Assembly: GCA_963678705.1 (NCBI GenBank)
Contig: OY783204.1
Span: 28,220,759-28,284,758, forward strand
Reading direction: 5' to 3'
Source of the DNA: Panorpa germanica
Lineage: Eukaryota > Arthropoda > Insecta > Mecoptera > Panorpidae
DNA: 64,000 bases
Shown one piece after another: positions 1 to 11,576 of the stretch (position 1 is the first letter of the stretch; every line of letters begins with the position of its first letter). The translations under genes were made by a program, and so were the position numbers. The notes beneath the pieces are model-generated. The model ran no database searches and was not told where the DNA came from. It saw only the letters and a program-made list of their open reading frames with translations.

Positions 1-123
1 ACTACAATAATAATATATATTTATGTATATATATAAATATTATGTTTTAATATGTGGGGTATCACTGAACTGCACTGAACTTTAGTTAAGTGCACTCCCT
101 TCACCCTTCATTCCCTTCAAATG

Positions 124-255
124 TTGAGTCGCCGAGCATCTTAGTTCACTAACCCAATAATGGCGACTTATGGCGCCTAAAGCGACATTGAATCGCCGAG
201 CATCTTAGTTCACTAACCCAACAATGGCGGACGGAGGGCGCCATAAGCGACATTG
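124..255. repeat. Tandem duplication, 64-bp unit, about two copies
   Basis: The unit starting TTGAGTCGCCGAGCATC at 124 recurs as TTGAATCGCCGAGCATC at 188. Both continue through TTAGTTCACTAACCCAA and ATGGCG and end near GCGACATTGAA. The GC content is above the local background. Its origin is unknown. Confidence 0.8.
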
Positions 256-301
256 AAGAATTGTACACTAAGTGAGGGTACCCTGATAATGTACGTGTTT
301 A

Positions 302-552
302 CCCAGTAAACAATTGGTAAAGTGTCCCTTTTTGTGACGTTTCTATCACTATTTCACTTCAATTATAGTTCGCAACAACTTTATCTTCATTTGTATTCCG
401 ACAGGTGGAGTGGTTCCGTCATCTGTAGCCGATAAAATAGACATTTCATATGAACGATTGTGAGAAACTGAACTATAAATGACTCTTTTATGACAAAATA
501 ATCATACGCATCTCCAATATGATGTCAAAGTGACTCCAAAATGTTTACTGGG
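302..552 (-). mobile_element. CCCAGTAAAC MITE, copy 1
   Basis: This non-autonomous inverted-repeat element of about 250 bp starts CCCAGTAAAC and ends GTTTACTGGG. Its internal sequence is the reverse complement of the copy at 2679-2932, sharing for example a GTGACGTTTCTATCACTATT tract. No coding capacity is visible. The target-site duplication is not clear, so the superfamily is unassigned. Confidence 0.85.
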
Positions 553-1153
553 TGTGTAAGAACATTACTAAATACCGGGATAACTCATAAATAATCTTGC
601 GTGCGTTTTTTCTAATCTAGAAGAAAACAAACGGTCTCTGATTTGGTTTTGTTTTGTTTTTTAAATAATGAATTCAGAATGATGTGTAGACAGCTATGAA
701 TTATCTCCTGAAGACGAAACGTATTTATCTTGGAAAATATGAAATAAATCAAAAAAGAAAAAAACCTGCACGACCAGAGAAAAAGAAAAACAAAAGAAAA
801 ATATTTAGAGATAAAATTACCCAACCCCAAACTAGAACTATAAAATATAAATAATGTAAGAATGGAAATATGTAATAAACGAAAACAGTTCAACAGTAAG
901 GACCGTTACATAACCATTGTAATGTATGTAACAATTATTTATCGGAATTTAAAAATTAACTATTATCCGCAAAACGTAGTTACATTTACTTGTTCTTTAT
1001 GAAATGTAAAACTTTTACGATTTACATAAAAAAATTATGGAAACATAAAAATTACATAAAACTTTTATGCGTTAATTGAATACACTTGCATTAGTAAACG
1101 ATTTTATTTGTATTTTATATTTAATTAATGATGTTAAAAAAAAAAGAAAATAT

Positions 1154-1400
1154 CCCAGTAAACATTTTGGAGTCACTTTGACATCATATTGGAGATGCGT
1201 ATGGTGTTTTTGTCATGAAAGAGTTCATTTATAGTTCAGTTTCTCACAATCGTTCATATGAAATGTCTGTTTTATCGGCTACAGATGACGGAACCCCTCC
1301 ACCTGTCGGAAAACAAATGAAGATAAAGTTGATGCGAACTATAATTGAAGTGAAATAGTGATAGAAACGTCACAAAAAGGGACATAAAAATCTGTTTACT
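1154..1400 (+). mobile_element. CCCAGTAAAC MITE, copy 2 (right end decayed)
   Basis: The left end is CCCAGTAAACATTTTGGAGT, followed by the family's internal sequence. The right end reads CTGTTTACTA instead of TTGTTTACTGGG, so the terminal repeat has decayed. It lies in opposite orientation to copy 1, with about 600 bp between them. Confidence 0.8.
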
Positions 1401-2356
1401 AAAAGTTAATATACTGTCAGAAAATGAATACCGAATCCGCCCCAAGTCCGACCCTGCCTGTTAGCTAGTGTATTCATTCCTTTGTACACGAGAGTCCTCT
1501 TCGTGCGTTGCTGACAATACAGTTTGCGGGAAGAAGCTTTCAAATAATTTAAAGTTACAAGCACGGAAAGCACTATGACTACGACTAGGATACTTGAGTA
1601 ACGCGAGTAGTTAGTGCTGAAAACATAATGGTTTAAAGTGGAAAACCTCAACGTCACATTACTCAAAGGAAACGCCTTATATCAAACACCTCGGTGAGGG
1701 GACGGAAAATGAGGACGGGGCTTGCGGCGTCGCGACGCTAAGTGATGCCACCCATCGGCGTCAGCATATCTTACATACGACGGTACTAACACAGACGCAA
1801 AACACACACACACACATGGTTACCACGTACAGAGTTGTTTATTTTATTACAGTAAGTAACTGTATGTAATTATATGTTACAAACAGTGGCGGATCGCCCA
1901 GTAGGCGCATTAGGTGCTCCTGAAAATGTAAAATAGAACAAGTAGGCATCTAATTTTTCCTTTCACGCCAATAATGTTTCAAAATCTAAAACTCAGACTG
2001 AATTGGCTGGTAAATTAACCTTTTTGGCAAAGATTTTGTTTACTAGCCTCAATTTTGATAATTGCATCGTTGAATTGCATTTTGAAAATATGGCGGCTAG
2101 AAACAATTTTCTTGCTATATATTCTTAGAAGTAGGTCTTGAGACAGTTGAGTTATAAGAGTCTTAACAAAAATAGAAGTTAAGCGATAGTGGTGATAAGA
2201 TATTGAAAGACCAAGGCAACAAACTGGAGAAAACGATATTAAGAAGGCTAAATATTTGGTGTAAGTAATTGTAAATTTTAAATAAATAATACGTAAACAA
2301 TAAGTAAGGTTTTATGTAAAATGTATATAAATATATTTACGTTTAGTGTTAAATGA

Positions 2357-2972
2357 CAGGGGCGGCCTTAGCCATTGTGAGGCCCCGGGCGACAGAACTT
2401 TGCGAGGCACTTGTTCTTTGTATAATTTATGTAAATTGTAAGTAAGTATTTTTGATGATGATTGACGAGAAATAAAATTTGATATTGGAAGTTTTATAAA
2501 AGTTAACAAGCACAAATACGACAAATATTAATGATGATAAAGTAAGGTACATGAATGTCTTAAAAGATATACGCAGTGATTCTAGTGCGAATTCTAAAGA
2601 ACGTGGCGCGAGATTCAAATAGATTTATAGTAATAAATTTTCCTACTTGGGTTGTTGTGCGAGAATGCGAGGCCCCAACCCAGTAAACATTTTGGAGTCA
2701 CTTTGACATCATATTGAAGATGCATCATGATTTTTTTGTCATAAAAGAGTTCATTTATAGTTCAGTTTCTCACATTTTTTCTTATAAAATGTCTACTTTA
2801 TCGGCTAGAAATGGCGAAATTACTCCACCTGTCGGAATACAAATGAAGATAAAGTTGATGCGAATTATAATTGAAGTGAAATAGTGATAGAAACGTCACT
2901 AAATAGGGCACTTCACCAAATTGTTTACTGGGAAGCGGTTGCCCCGCTTACCACCCTCTAAGGCCGCTTCTG
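2357..2972 (-). mobile_element. GGCGGCCTTAG element with a nested MITE
   Basis: The left edge carries GGGCGGCCTTAGCC and the right edge CTAAGGCCGCTTCTG, forming imperfect terminal inverted repeats. The internal frame on the minus strand (2427-2618) reads NLAPRSLEFALESLRISFKT and recurs in a related copy at 52697-53022, so it is shared repeat DNA rather than a gene. A CCCAGTAAAC MITE is nested inside at 2679-2932, so this element is older than that insertion. Confidence 0.7.
2679..2932 (+). mobile_element. CCCAGTAAAC MITE, copy 3 (254 bp, intact ends)
   Basis: The ends are CCCAGTAAACATTTTGG and CCAAATTGTTTACTGGG, with 254 bp between the outer bases, the same length as copy 4. It is nested in the GGCGGCC element and is non-coding. 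Confidence 0.88.
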
Positions 2973-3127
2973 TTAGCAGGTATTGTTTTTAAAACATGCA
3001 ACTGTCTTTTTATCATCCTCATTAATTCTACGCTACTGGTTCTAAAGCTTGAGATATAACTGCTCGTAGCTTGCAAAAAATGAATCAGTTTAGGACATTG
3101 GCTAGTGGAGTACAGTACCATATAAGG

Positions 3128-4817
3128 ATGATTGAAAAAAATCCTATCTTATATCTCAACGTCAGATTATTAAAATTTTGGGGTTATATTTTGGAGCCAT
3201 CATGGCGAACCCCGTTGGCTATTTTTTTGGTATCCTGGCTAAACATCCAGCAGTTCGTGGACCTCTATCTCACATGGGGGGACTTCCAAATGACGGTCAT
3301 GAACGCGTATTTTGCTATACTATTTTTTAATGCTTTGACAAGAGTAATTTTATTTTCGGTGGATCGTAAAAAAGTTAATGAATTTTTAAAAGATTTGGAT
3401 GATTCTTATTTATTTATTTCGAACTTTAATGACCCATTTGCGAAGTCGATATTACAGGCTTCTACAAACAGGGCTAATCTTATTAGTAAAGCTAATTTGT
3501 TTGTCATGGTCTTTACTATTGTGTGCTTCTTTTCTTATCCGTTAGTTATTTCGACTTCAGAAAACAGGTAATTCATTTTAACTTATTTGAGTTTTTGAGT
3601 TGGAACTGTTGCTTTAATGTTTTTGAAAATTTCAGAGTTCACGCCTACAGGACATGGCTACCTTTTAATTTTGATAAAAACCGATCTCCTTATTATGAAA
3701 TTATATACGTCACTCAATTTTTGGTAACATGCCCAAGCTGTTGCATGTATATCCCTTATAGCAATTTGGTAGCATCGTCCATGATATTTGGAATAGCAAG
3801 GTTAAAGATCCTGCAACATTACCTAATCACTTTAAAAGATGGCAGCACTACAGATGGAAGTAATCTACATAATAATCAGGCGGCAAATTCAAAAGAAGAT
3901 TTAAATAAAAAATTGAATGAGTGTATCAAGTGGCACCAAGAAATTACCAAGTACTTTGTGAGATATGTTTCAAGAATATAAAATAAGTAAAAATATGTAA
4001 CAAAAAACATTTTTGCAGGTTTGTTAGCGATCTGAATGGCTTAATCTCATTGGTTATGTTTTTGGAGTTCTTGTCTTTTACAATAATGTTGTGCGCTTTA
4101 TTGTTCCTGCTGAGCATTGTAAGATTTTGTCGTTGATTTTACGATTGTGACATTATTTAGGTTTTAATTATTAATTCTGATTACAGATCAATGAATTTTC
4201 TCAATCGGTGATTGTTGCTTTCTATATTTTGATGATTATGACGCAGTTATTTGTATTTTACTGGCATTCAGATGAAATAACATCGGAGGTACGTGTAGTA
4301 ACATTATATTTAACCTTTCTTTCTTCTGATTACTCCATTCATTCCTCAGCCTGAAACTTGCGATTTCTATTTCCCTCTTTCTTTAGCTAATTCAGTATCC
4401 TCTTCGTCTGCAGTCCTCAATTTTTTTTATTCGTTCTTGCATCTTCTCTATTTTATTCTCCGATCATGCCTCCCTTTCACAGGTTTCCCTCCCAACTACT
4501 CCACCTTCATTCTTCCGTTTTAACTCTTCTTATTCTTAGAGTTTGTCTGTCGCTACAGCTGCCTACAGTGGTCCTTGGTATAATTACAACCCTGCAGCTA
4601 AGAAATCGTTGCAAGTAAGACAAAAATACGCTTAAGAAATAAGAATTAATATATGTTATAAGCTATGAAATAAAATTTGCAGATTCTGATGATGAGAGCG
4701 CAACGTCCGCTTCTCTTGACTGTTGGCGACATCTATCCGATGGGTTTAGAAATGTTCCAGTCGATTCTTAACACATCATATTCTTATTTTACTTTACTAC
4801 TTAGATTTTATGACTAA
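3128..4817 (+). CDS. OR-A: odorant receptor (7tm_6), six exons, 388 aa
   Basis: Insect odorant receptor, a seven-pass membrane protein that would form an odour-gated channel with Orco in sensory neurons (family knowledge). The exons I read are 3128-3567, 3636-3950, 4019-4118, 4187-4288, 4540-4614 and 4683-4817. All introns are GT-AG with phases 2,2,0,0,0, and the joined frame is open to TAA. Exon 1 encodes MIEKNPILYLN and three hydrophobic segments. Exon 2 holds CCMYIPYSNL and a hydrophilic loop. Exons 3 and 4 each hold one membrane segment. Exon 6 has the family C-terminal pattern PMGLEMFQ followed by SYFTLLLRFYD. An upstream in-frame ATG at 3080 would add 16 residues. I prefer 3128 because the MIEKNPIL-type start is shared by all paralogues and OR-B has GTG at the upstream position. 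Intron 4 holds a pyrimidine-rich retroelement-like stretch. Confidence 0.92.
4320..4530 (-). mobile_element. Possible LINE fragment in OR-A intron 4
   Basis: Intron 4 of OR-A (4289-4539) is mostly pyrimidine-rich sequence resembling the other minus-strand non-LTR 3' fragments in this window (CTTCTTC and CCTCCCTTTC runs). The protein signature is too short to be certain. OR-B lacks this segment at the same site, so it arose after, or was lost since, the duplication. Confidence 0.4.
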
Positions 4818-5214
4818 ATGTTTTTTCTTAGTAAACCAATTGATCTATAATACAATTAAAAAGCACTGTCTCCACGCATTGTATTAATATGTATACTTAA
4901 ATTAATATGTATAAAAAAGGTCGTATAAAAGCCAGATAGACGTAGTTATTTAAAATGAAATATATGTAAATAAATATATTTATATTTCAGTTAATTATAC
5001 GTTATACCACGTTGTTAATTTGGTAATTATGTCAGCACATATGAATTTAATTTCTGTATCTAATTTAAAATAAACAGTTACATATTTGAATAAAATATAA
5101 TATTTGTATTATACACAAGTAAAAGATATAAATAGTTTACCAGTAAAAAATATCAACATTTCACAACATTTATCTTTGCTTTGATCATTCTTGATTAATC
5201 ATATACAAGGTGAT

Positions 5215-5830
5215 TTTCTTCTTCTTACTTCCGTCATCCATCTTCTGCCATGATTCTTTCTTTCCAACATCTTTTCTACAACCTTCCCACACATTCCCCA
5301 GTAAACATTTTGGAGTCACTTTGACATCATATTGAAGATGCGTCATGATTATTTTGTCATTAAAGAGTTCATTTATAGTTCAGTTTCTCACATTTTTTCA
5401 TATAAAATGTCTACTTTATCGGCTATAAATGGCGAAATTACTCCACCTGTCGGAATACAAATGAAGATAAAGTTGATGCGAACTATAATTGAAGTGAAAT
5501 AGTGATAGAAACGTCACTAAAGAGGGCACTTCACCAAATTGTTTACTGGGTCTCTTCCTTACCTCCTCAATATCTGCTTTCTCTTTCTTCGTTACCTGAT
5601 CAAAATCTGGCGATGATTCTAGTTTCTTTACTCCCCGGTTTTTCTAGTTTCTACAGCATCATTCCCATCCACTGTATCCATTGAACCTCGATTCCTCCTT
5701 CCTCCTCCTTTAACTCCCTTTCTCTTCCTTCGTAGTATCGTTTTCTTTCCTTCGTACTCCCCTCTTTCATGTTTTGCTCTTTGTCTACTCTTCCTATTAC
5801 AAAATGTCTTAATGCAAACTTAGCAATTTG
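5215..5830 (-). mobile_element. 5'-truncated non-LTR retrotransposon 3' end, split by a MITE
   Basis: Read on the minus strand, the left part encodes a decayed stretch like GRRWMTEVRR, comparable to KRWMAEIVRRKEK in the better-preserved fragment at 31900-32372. The CCCAGTAAAC MITE at 5297-5550 separates the two parts. The right part (5551-5830) continues as a charged Lys/Glu-rich frame. It is a dead fragment. Confidence 0.55.
5297..5550 (+). mobile_element. CCCAGTAAAC MITE, copy 4 (254 bp, intact ends)
   Basis: The ends are CCCAGTAAACATTTTGGAGT and AAATTGTTTACTGGG. The interior is nearly identical to copy 3, including GGAATACAAATGAAGATAAA. It is inserted in a retrotransposon fragment. Confidence 0.88.
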
Positions 5831-6250
5831 TAATACAGCAAATTGTAGATCCCTTTGAACCAATAGAGCGAGCCCTAGTAGTTAGAAATGCAGAAACATC
5901 AAAAGGTTTTATTTTATTTACATTCAAGTACGACACAATGTAATTGTATAGTTGAAAATTATGTACAACAGTTTGTAGTTTAAAAACAATAAAGTTCTGT
6001 TAAAACAACTGGAAAAAGGATCAAAGGATGTTCGTCGATGTTCAGTCAATGCAGCCAGGGAAAATAAACATCCACCCGATGGAAACGCAACAACTCCTGG
6101 CTACAAATTATTACCACCTCTACTCTATGTTTTCATTGTGACGTTGAGGACCGTTTCGTAAAATTATACTTCATGTCATTGATCTGTACTTAGAAAATGA
6201 ATTATTTGTATAAATTATATACTCATAAACTAATTACTTATGGGAATAAA

Positions 6251-6694
6251 GCTAAATATCTAGGAATGACATTTGATGCTAAGTTAAGGTGAAAGACGCA
6301 TGTCAAAACGAAAAAGGAAGTACTGAACATAAAATACAGAAATATGTATTGGCTAATTGGGCGATGCTCTGAACTAAACATTGAAAACAAGCTGCTCCTA
6401 TATAACATGCTAAACAAGTGCTAAAGCCAGTGTTGGGATTGTACCACGAAATCGAACATTAAAGAAATACAAACGTTCAAATAAGGAATAGTTAATGCAC
6501 CCTGGTATATCCGTAATGACGACATACATAGAGACCTGAAGATTAACACAGTCGGAGAAGAAATCAAAACTATAGCAGCAAAGCACGAGTTGAGACTTCG
6601 TAACCACGAAAACAACGCTGTGACGCAAATGTTGCTTCATAGTAATGATGTTCGAAGACTTCGCAGGACTAAACCCTGGGACCTAGTAACTTAA
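6251..6694 (+). pseudogene. Jockey-type LINE reverse transcriptase, decayed C-terminal end
   Basis: Translation starts KYLGMTFDAKLR, a typical end-of-RT-domain motif of Jockey-clade non-LTR elements, and is broken at once by TGA where Trp is usual. After further frame changes it finishes with IRNDDIHRDLKINTVGEE, then HELRLRNHENNA and RRLRRTKPWDLVT before TAA at 6692-6694, matching the usual Jockey C-terminus. Stops and frameshifts show that it is dead. It lies 0.5 kb upstream of OR-B. Confidence 0.8.
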
Positions 6695-7212
6695 TCATGT
6701 AGAATTGTTTATTGTAAATAATTTAAATTAATTATTGAAGAAAAAGTTTTTTCACAAGCTAGCTAAAGATATTGATTTTCAATGCAAGTAAAGTTTTCGA
6801 AAGCGACTTAGTTTTCCATATCAATACGATATTTTATTTATGTTTTTATAGTTCTGAAGTTAATTTACATTTCACAACACATCTAATTGTAATATAATTA
6901 TTTATCCAGGGACGGCGCCTACAAATGGGGTGAATTTATATCACTTAAATTATATTTTCTCTATATTTATTTACAATTATTATTATGTATACATAGATAG
7001 AAAAGTTACCTGCAATTTTACATAAAATATTTTGTATAAATATACATAAATTGTTGGTTTATATTTTTACTTTAGCAATTATTCTTTCTTTCGTTCGATT
7101 TTTTCCAAAACAAAAATTTTTAAGTTCTACGCCACTGTTTGTTAAACTTCAGTTATAAATTACAGGTAGTCTGCAAAAAGTGCATCAGTTTACAACATTG
7201 ACAAGTGCAGTG

Positions 7213-9560
7213 ATGATTGAAAAAAATCCTATTTTATATCTCAACGTCAGAATATTAAAATTTTGGGGTTATATTTTGGAACCATCATGGCGAACTCCAT
7301 TGGCTATTTTTTTGGTATCTTGGCTAAACATCCAGCAGTTCGTGGACCTCTACCTCACGTGGGGGGACTTCCAAACGACGGTCATGAACGCGTATTTTGC
7401 TATATTATTTTTTAATTGCATTAACAGGGTAGTTCTACTTTCGGTGGATCGAAAAAAAGTTAATGAATTTTTAAAAAGTTTAGACGATGCTTATTTATTT
7501 ATAACGAACTTTAATGACCCGTTTTCCAAGTCGATATTACAGGCTTCTACAAACAGGGCTAATCTTATTAGTAAAGCTAATTTGTTTGTCATGGTTTTTA
7601 CTGTTCTGTGTTTTTTCTCTTACCCTTTAGTTATATCTACTACTGAAAACAGGTAAATAATATTATTAAGTAACTGAGATGTTTTATATTTAGGGCCCAT
7701 CAGTGGCATGTGCTTTATCTAGTCACAATTGGCTTCCTCCTGCTCAAAGTTATTTGTATATAGTCGTAGTTGAAATGGTTTTTTGGAGACAAACATAGGG
7801 TCGGGGCCTGTAGCGAAATTTCTGCGTAAAAGTGCAATGTTAAATTTTAATTTATTTTATATATGTATTATATATAACGTAACATAAATTTATGTAACAG
7901 TTTTTACTAGTTTATTACCGTGTGAAATATATATATTACAGATATCATGCGTTTAGAGTTTGGTTTCCATTTGCCTTCGATCAAAACCGATCGCCTTATT
8001 ACGAACTTATTTACATCGCACAATTTTTGATATCGTGTCCAGGCTGTTGCATGTATATCCCGTACAGCAATTTGGTGGCATCGTCCATGATATTTGGAAT
8101 AGCAAGGTTAAAAATCCTGCAACATTACCTAATAACATTACAAGATGGCAGCACTAACGAAAGTAATAAACTACATAACAATCAAGCGGCAAATTCAAAC
8201 GAAGAATTAAATAAAAAATTAAATAGATGCGTGCAATGGCATCAAGAAATTAACAAGTATGTTGCGAAAATTTAGTAAAAAATTAAACAAACCCTTAAAA
8301 TGTTTAAACATATATTTGTTTATAGGTATGTTCGCGATCTGAATGACTTCATAAAGCTGGAAATGTTTTTGGAGTTCTTGTCTTTTTCAATCATGTTGTG
8401 CGCTTTATTGTTTTTGCTGACCATTGTAAGTTTTATTTGTTGATTCACAAATGTATAGTTCAAATTCTTAAACCAAGCCGTATAAATCTAAGATAAAAAA
8501 GCACTGTCGTCAAACATTGGGGTTCTGCTTACAGATCAATGAATTTTCTCAATCGGTGATTGTTGCCATCTATATATTGATGATCATGACGCAGCTATTT
8601 GTCTTTTACTGGCATTCAGATGAATTAACCTCAGAGGTAGGTGTATTAACATTGCTATTGATTAACATTCCTATGTCTTAATTTCTATAAAAGTATACTA
8701 TATATTGATAAAGTGGGTTACTAGAACCTCAAATGTCCAATTATTTTTTAATAACTCTTTATATGTTAAGAGATATTAACAATTAAAAAAGTCATTTTGT
8801 CTCTTTAATTATTAAAGAGATTCAACGTTGTACAACCGTTGCCAACCTTACAGCTCATAAATCTCTGCTATATGTATTTATATATCAAAATATCAAATAT
8901 TATTTACAGCTATTTCAAGGAACAATAAAATTCCAATATTATGTCTGCCTTAGTAGGGTTAAATAAAATAAAAACTTATTATTCTTTGACTTGACTTGAT
9001 TATTTGACTACCAACGGCTACAAAACATTACCACAGCACTGACCTACTCAACAAATAACTGACGTTAAAATGCATTTCAAGTTATACAAATGGCCGACCA
9101 TCTTTAGCGCTAAAACTGCTATTCAAAGTTTTAATTCCTATATCTCCGTCAACATTTAGATATTTAATAAAATAGACACATTAATACACATTTATTAACA
9201 TCAATTTCAATCAACAATTGAAAAATCGACCACTAGAAAATGAAGACACAAGCCCATTCCAACTGTCAAATCTTTCTTATTAGAGTTTGTCTGTCGCTAC
9301 AGCTGCCTACAGTGGTCCTTGGTATAATTACGATCCTGCAGCCAAGAAATCGTTGCAAGTAAGAGGAAATTACACTTAAGAAATAAAAATTATTGTATGT
9401 TATTACTATGAAATAAAATTTTCAGATCGTGATGATGAGAGCGCAACGTCCGTTTCTCTTGACTGTTGGCGACATCTATCCGATGGGCTTAGAAATGTTC
9501 CAGTCGATTCTCAGCACAGCATATTCTTATTTTACTTTACTAATTAGAGTTTATGACTAA
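7213..9560 (+). CDS. OR-B: odorant receptor (7tm_6), six exons, 388 aa
   Basis: Closest paralogue of OR-A, with most residues identical in every exon. The exons are 7213-7652, 7942-8256, 8326-8425, 8535-8636, 9284-9358 and 9426-9560; the lengths equal those of OR-A exactly and all junctions are GT-AG. Start: the position matching OR-A's upstream ATG is GTG here, so MIEKNPILYLNV at 7213 is the first usable start. Motifs are CCMYIPYSNL in exon 2, LCALLFLL in exon 3, FYWHSDELTSE in exon 4 and PMGLEMFQ in exon 6. Differences from OR-A cluster in exon 1 after the second membrane segment and at the start of exon 2. Intron 4 is longer than in OR-A because it carries a TGGGCTTGTGTCC-type element. Confidence 0.92.
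8671..9258 (+). mobile_element. TGGGCTTGTGTCC DNA element, copy 1, in OR-B intron 4
   Basis: This non-coding element is shared with 16590-17125, 39630-40245 (inverted) and a diverged copy at about 43035-43540. The right end is GACACAAGCCCATT. The left end starts at CCTATGTCTTAATTT and has lost the TGGGCTTGTGT terminus. OR-A intron 4 lacks it, so it inserted after the OR-A/OR-B duplication or was lost from OR-A. Confidence 0.8.
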
Positions 9561-9924
9561 ATATTTATTAATAATTGTTATTATTATTGTTTTTTCTAAT
9601 TGTTTCACTATTTTATACATCTAGAGACACTGAAAGGACACTGGACATTATAATAATTACCTGCAAAACACAAAACCTGGATATTACGTTACATTCTTGC
9701 AATATTTTACTTAAGCAAAACCTAGTATTGTTTAATCCTGTTATTAAAGCTTTTATAATCGTTAAATCGTTAAAAAGGTGTTCTTAAAAAATGTATGAGT
9801 AGGTAAAAGCATAGATTTATATTTCAAACGCAGTAAAGTAGATCACAAAACATTGTGGACTAGGTAAAATCGTTTACGTAATATGGAACTAGGTTAGCTA
9901 AACCGTAAATACATGTAAAGTATC

Positions 9925-10226
9925 ATTCCCATTCACTGCTTTAATTTAATTTTGTATTTAATTTAAATTGTTTAGCATATGACAATACGCGTAGTCATTC
10001 ACAGTATCATTTTTAAATTAATTTATTTTTAAGTTTACTTTTTTAAGTTTGTTTAAAACCTAACAAAGTCCAATGTTTTAAATTAAAAATATTAAATTAA
10101 GAAAAACTATATTATACTATAACCTCCAAAATGTGACAATCTGTCAAAATGCAGTAGGATTTGCTTTTAAAAGAAGTGTAATGTCAGTTTTTGAAAAATA
10201 TAAAAGTGAAAACAATTTCTATTAAC
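9925..10226 (-). mobile_element. ATTCCCACTCACTG element, partial copy
   Basis: This is the reverse complement of the right portion of the element at 20249-20753. Shared tracts include the ACTACGCGTATTGCCATATG region and the AAAATGCAGTAGGATTT region (given in either orientation). One end, ATTCCCATTCACTG, is preserved. The copy stops matching after TTTCTATTA at about 10226. Confidence 0.75.
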
Positions 10227-10730
10227 TGTTGCGTCACGGTTAATACGGCACTGTGTCTATCCCTTTAATGTTCTAAATATTCTTTATCGAAGGGTCCCAT
10301 TTGAAAATACATCTAAATGTAAAATAATTACACTGTATTGAACTTATGTTAATTTTCTCATAGACTTTTCTTTTTGTTTACTTTAAAAGCTAGAATTAAA
10401 AGTATTTCTTTAGTAAAAAGTAAAACTTTTTTTCAAATGAATAATTATGTTAATTGTTTTCTTCGTTGTTAATTACACAACTTGTGATAATGTTGATTAG
10501 CTGTGTTATTAGTGAAACAGTTTTAAAAGGTGTGGTGACAGACAGAGAGAAAATTTAAAGTCATCATTTTATGAGCAAAATGTTTTTGTTCTTTATTATG
10601 TCTTATCAATTTATAATAAATAAATACAAACTACAAATACTAAACCGCTAAGAAAAGTTACGTATTTTTAAGGTTTATTTAACGTAAAAAAGTTTACTCT
10701 TGTTACGTAACATTCTTTAGGTTAATATAT

Positions 10731-10941
10731 TATGGTCCAAATCACGATAGTTCGGCGGTGACTTATACTTAAAAGAGGTTATAAGAGCGGTATAAATCTA
10801 TAATACGATCATGAATTTAATCTTATATTTTTCTATATACATATAGAAAAATATGTGAGTCAGTGCTTTTTAGTTATATCGGCAGTTTATACTCCACAAC
10901 TTGTTTCAAGTCGCCGCCGAACTCTCGTAATTTGAACTATA
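10731..10941 (-). mobile_element. TATAGTTCAAATT foldback MITE, copy A
   Basis: About 211 bp with long imperfect inverted ends: TATGGTCCAAATCACGATAG on the left and CTCTCGTAATTTGAACTATA on the right. Both are followed inward by GTTCGGCGGTGAC or GTCGCCGCCGAAC. The core TTATAAGAGCGGTATAAATC is shared with the copies at 37334, 48991 and 57339. It has no coding capacity. TA-type ends suggest mariner-like mobilisation (inference). Confidence 0.85.
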
Positions 10942-11344
10942 GTTAGTTTATTTAATGCCAGCCCTACAAACAATTTGTCGTATCTTAGCAATCTCGTATC
11001 AGAGAGCGGTTAGACAGTAGTCACACAGTGTTCGGGAGAACATATGTTAGTACTGTGTAGTACCACGACTTGCACCTCGGCAAACCTCGTTTGGAAAGTA
11101 TTAGGAAGGCAATCAGAAGGGGTACGGAGCGTTCCGGCAGGTGCAGACATGCTGTCCAAAGCTTCATGTAATGTCACATTAATGTCTAATAGGATTCCAA
11201 TCACCATTCAGAGTGATACGATTCGCATCTAATTGGATTCCGATCAAAATTGTTTGTAGGGAATGTAACACTGAGCTAAATAATAAAACGTAACGTTACG
11301 TGAAAAATGTTACATTATATAATACATTAGTATACAACTCGAAC

Positions 11345-11576
<232 letters not shown>

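Larger units (their letters stand above)
1..3079. other. Intergenic region upstream of OR-A, repeat-filled
   Basis: No gene is supported here. Short open frames exist but show no family signature. The stretch contains a 64-bp tandem duplication near 124-255, two copies of a roughly 250-bp CCCAGTAAAC element, a composite element with GGCGGCC ends, and a GC-richer patch at about 1690-1800 that I cannot assign. The last 50 bases before OR-A resemble the DNA just upstream of OR-B. Confidence 0.7.
4818..7212. other. Intergenic region between OR-A and OR-B
   Basis: No host gene is seen. It contains a LINE 3' fragment interrupted by a MITE (5215-5830) and a decayed Jockey-type reverse-transcriptase tail (6251-6694). 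The last 70 bases match the OR-A upstream region (TTCTACGCCACTG versus TTCTACGCTACTG), which suggests that the OR duplication unit began upstream of the coding start. Confidence 0.7.

Noticed and set aside
612..893. 93-aa hydrophobic minus-strand frame
   Set aside because: Phe/Leu/Ile-rich translation of A-rich DNA; no start context, homologue or splice structure visible.
3523..3981. 152-aa frame read as one gene
   Set aside because: It reads through intron 1, OR-A exon 2 and the start of intron 2. The real exon is 3636-3950, shown by splice sites and paralogue comparison.
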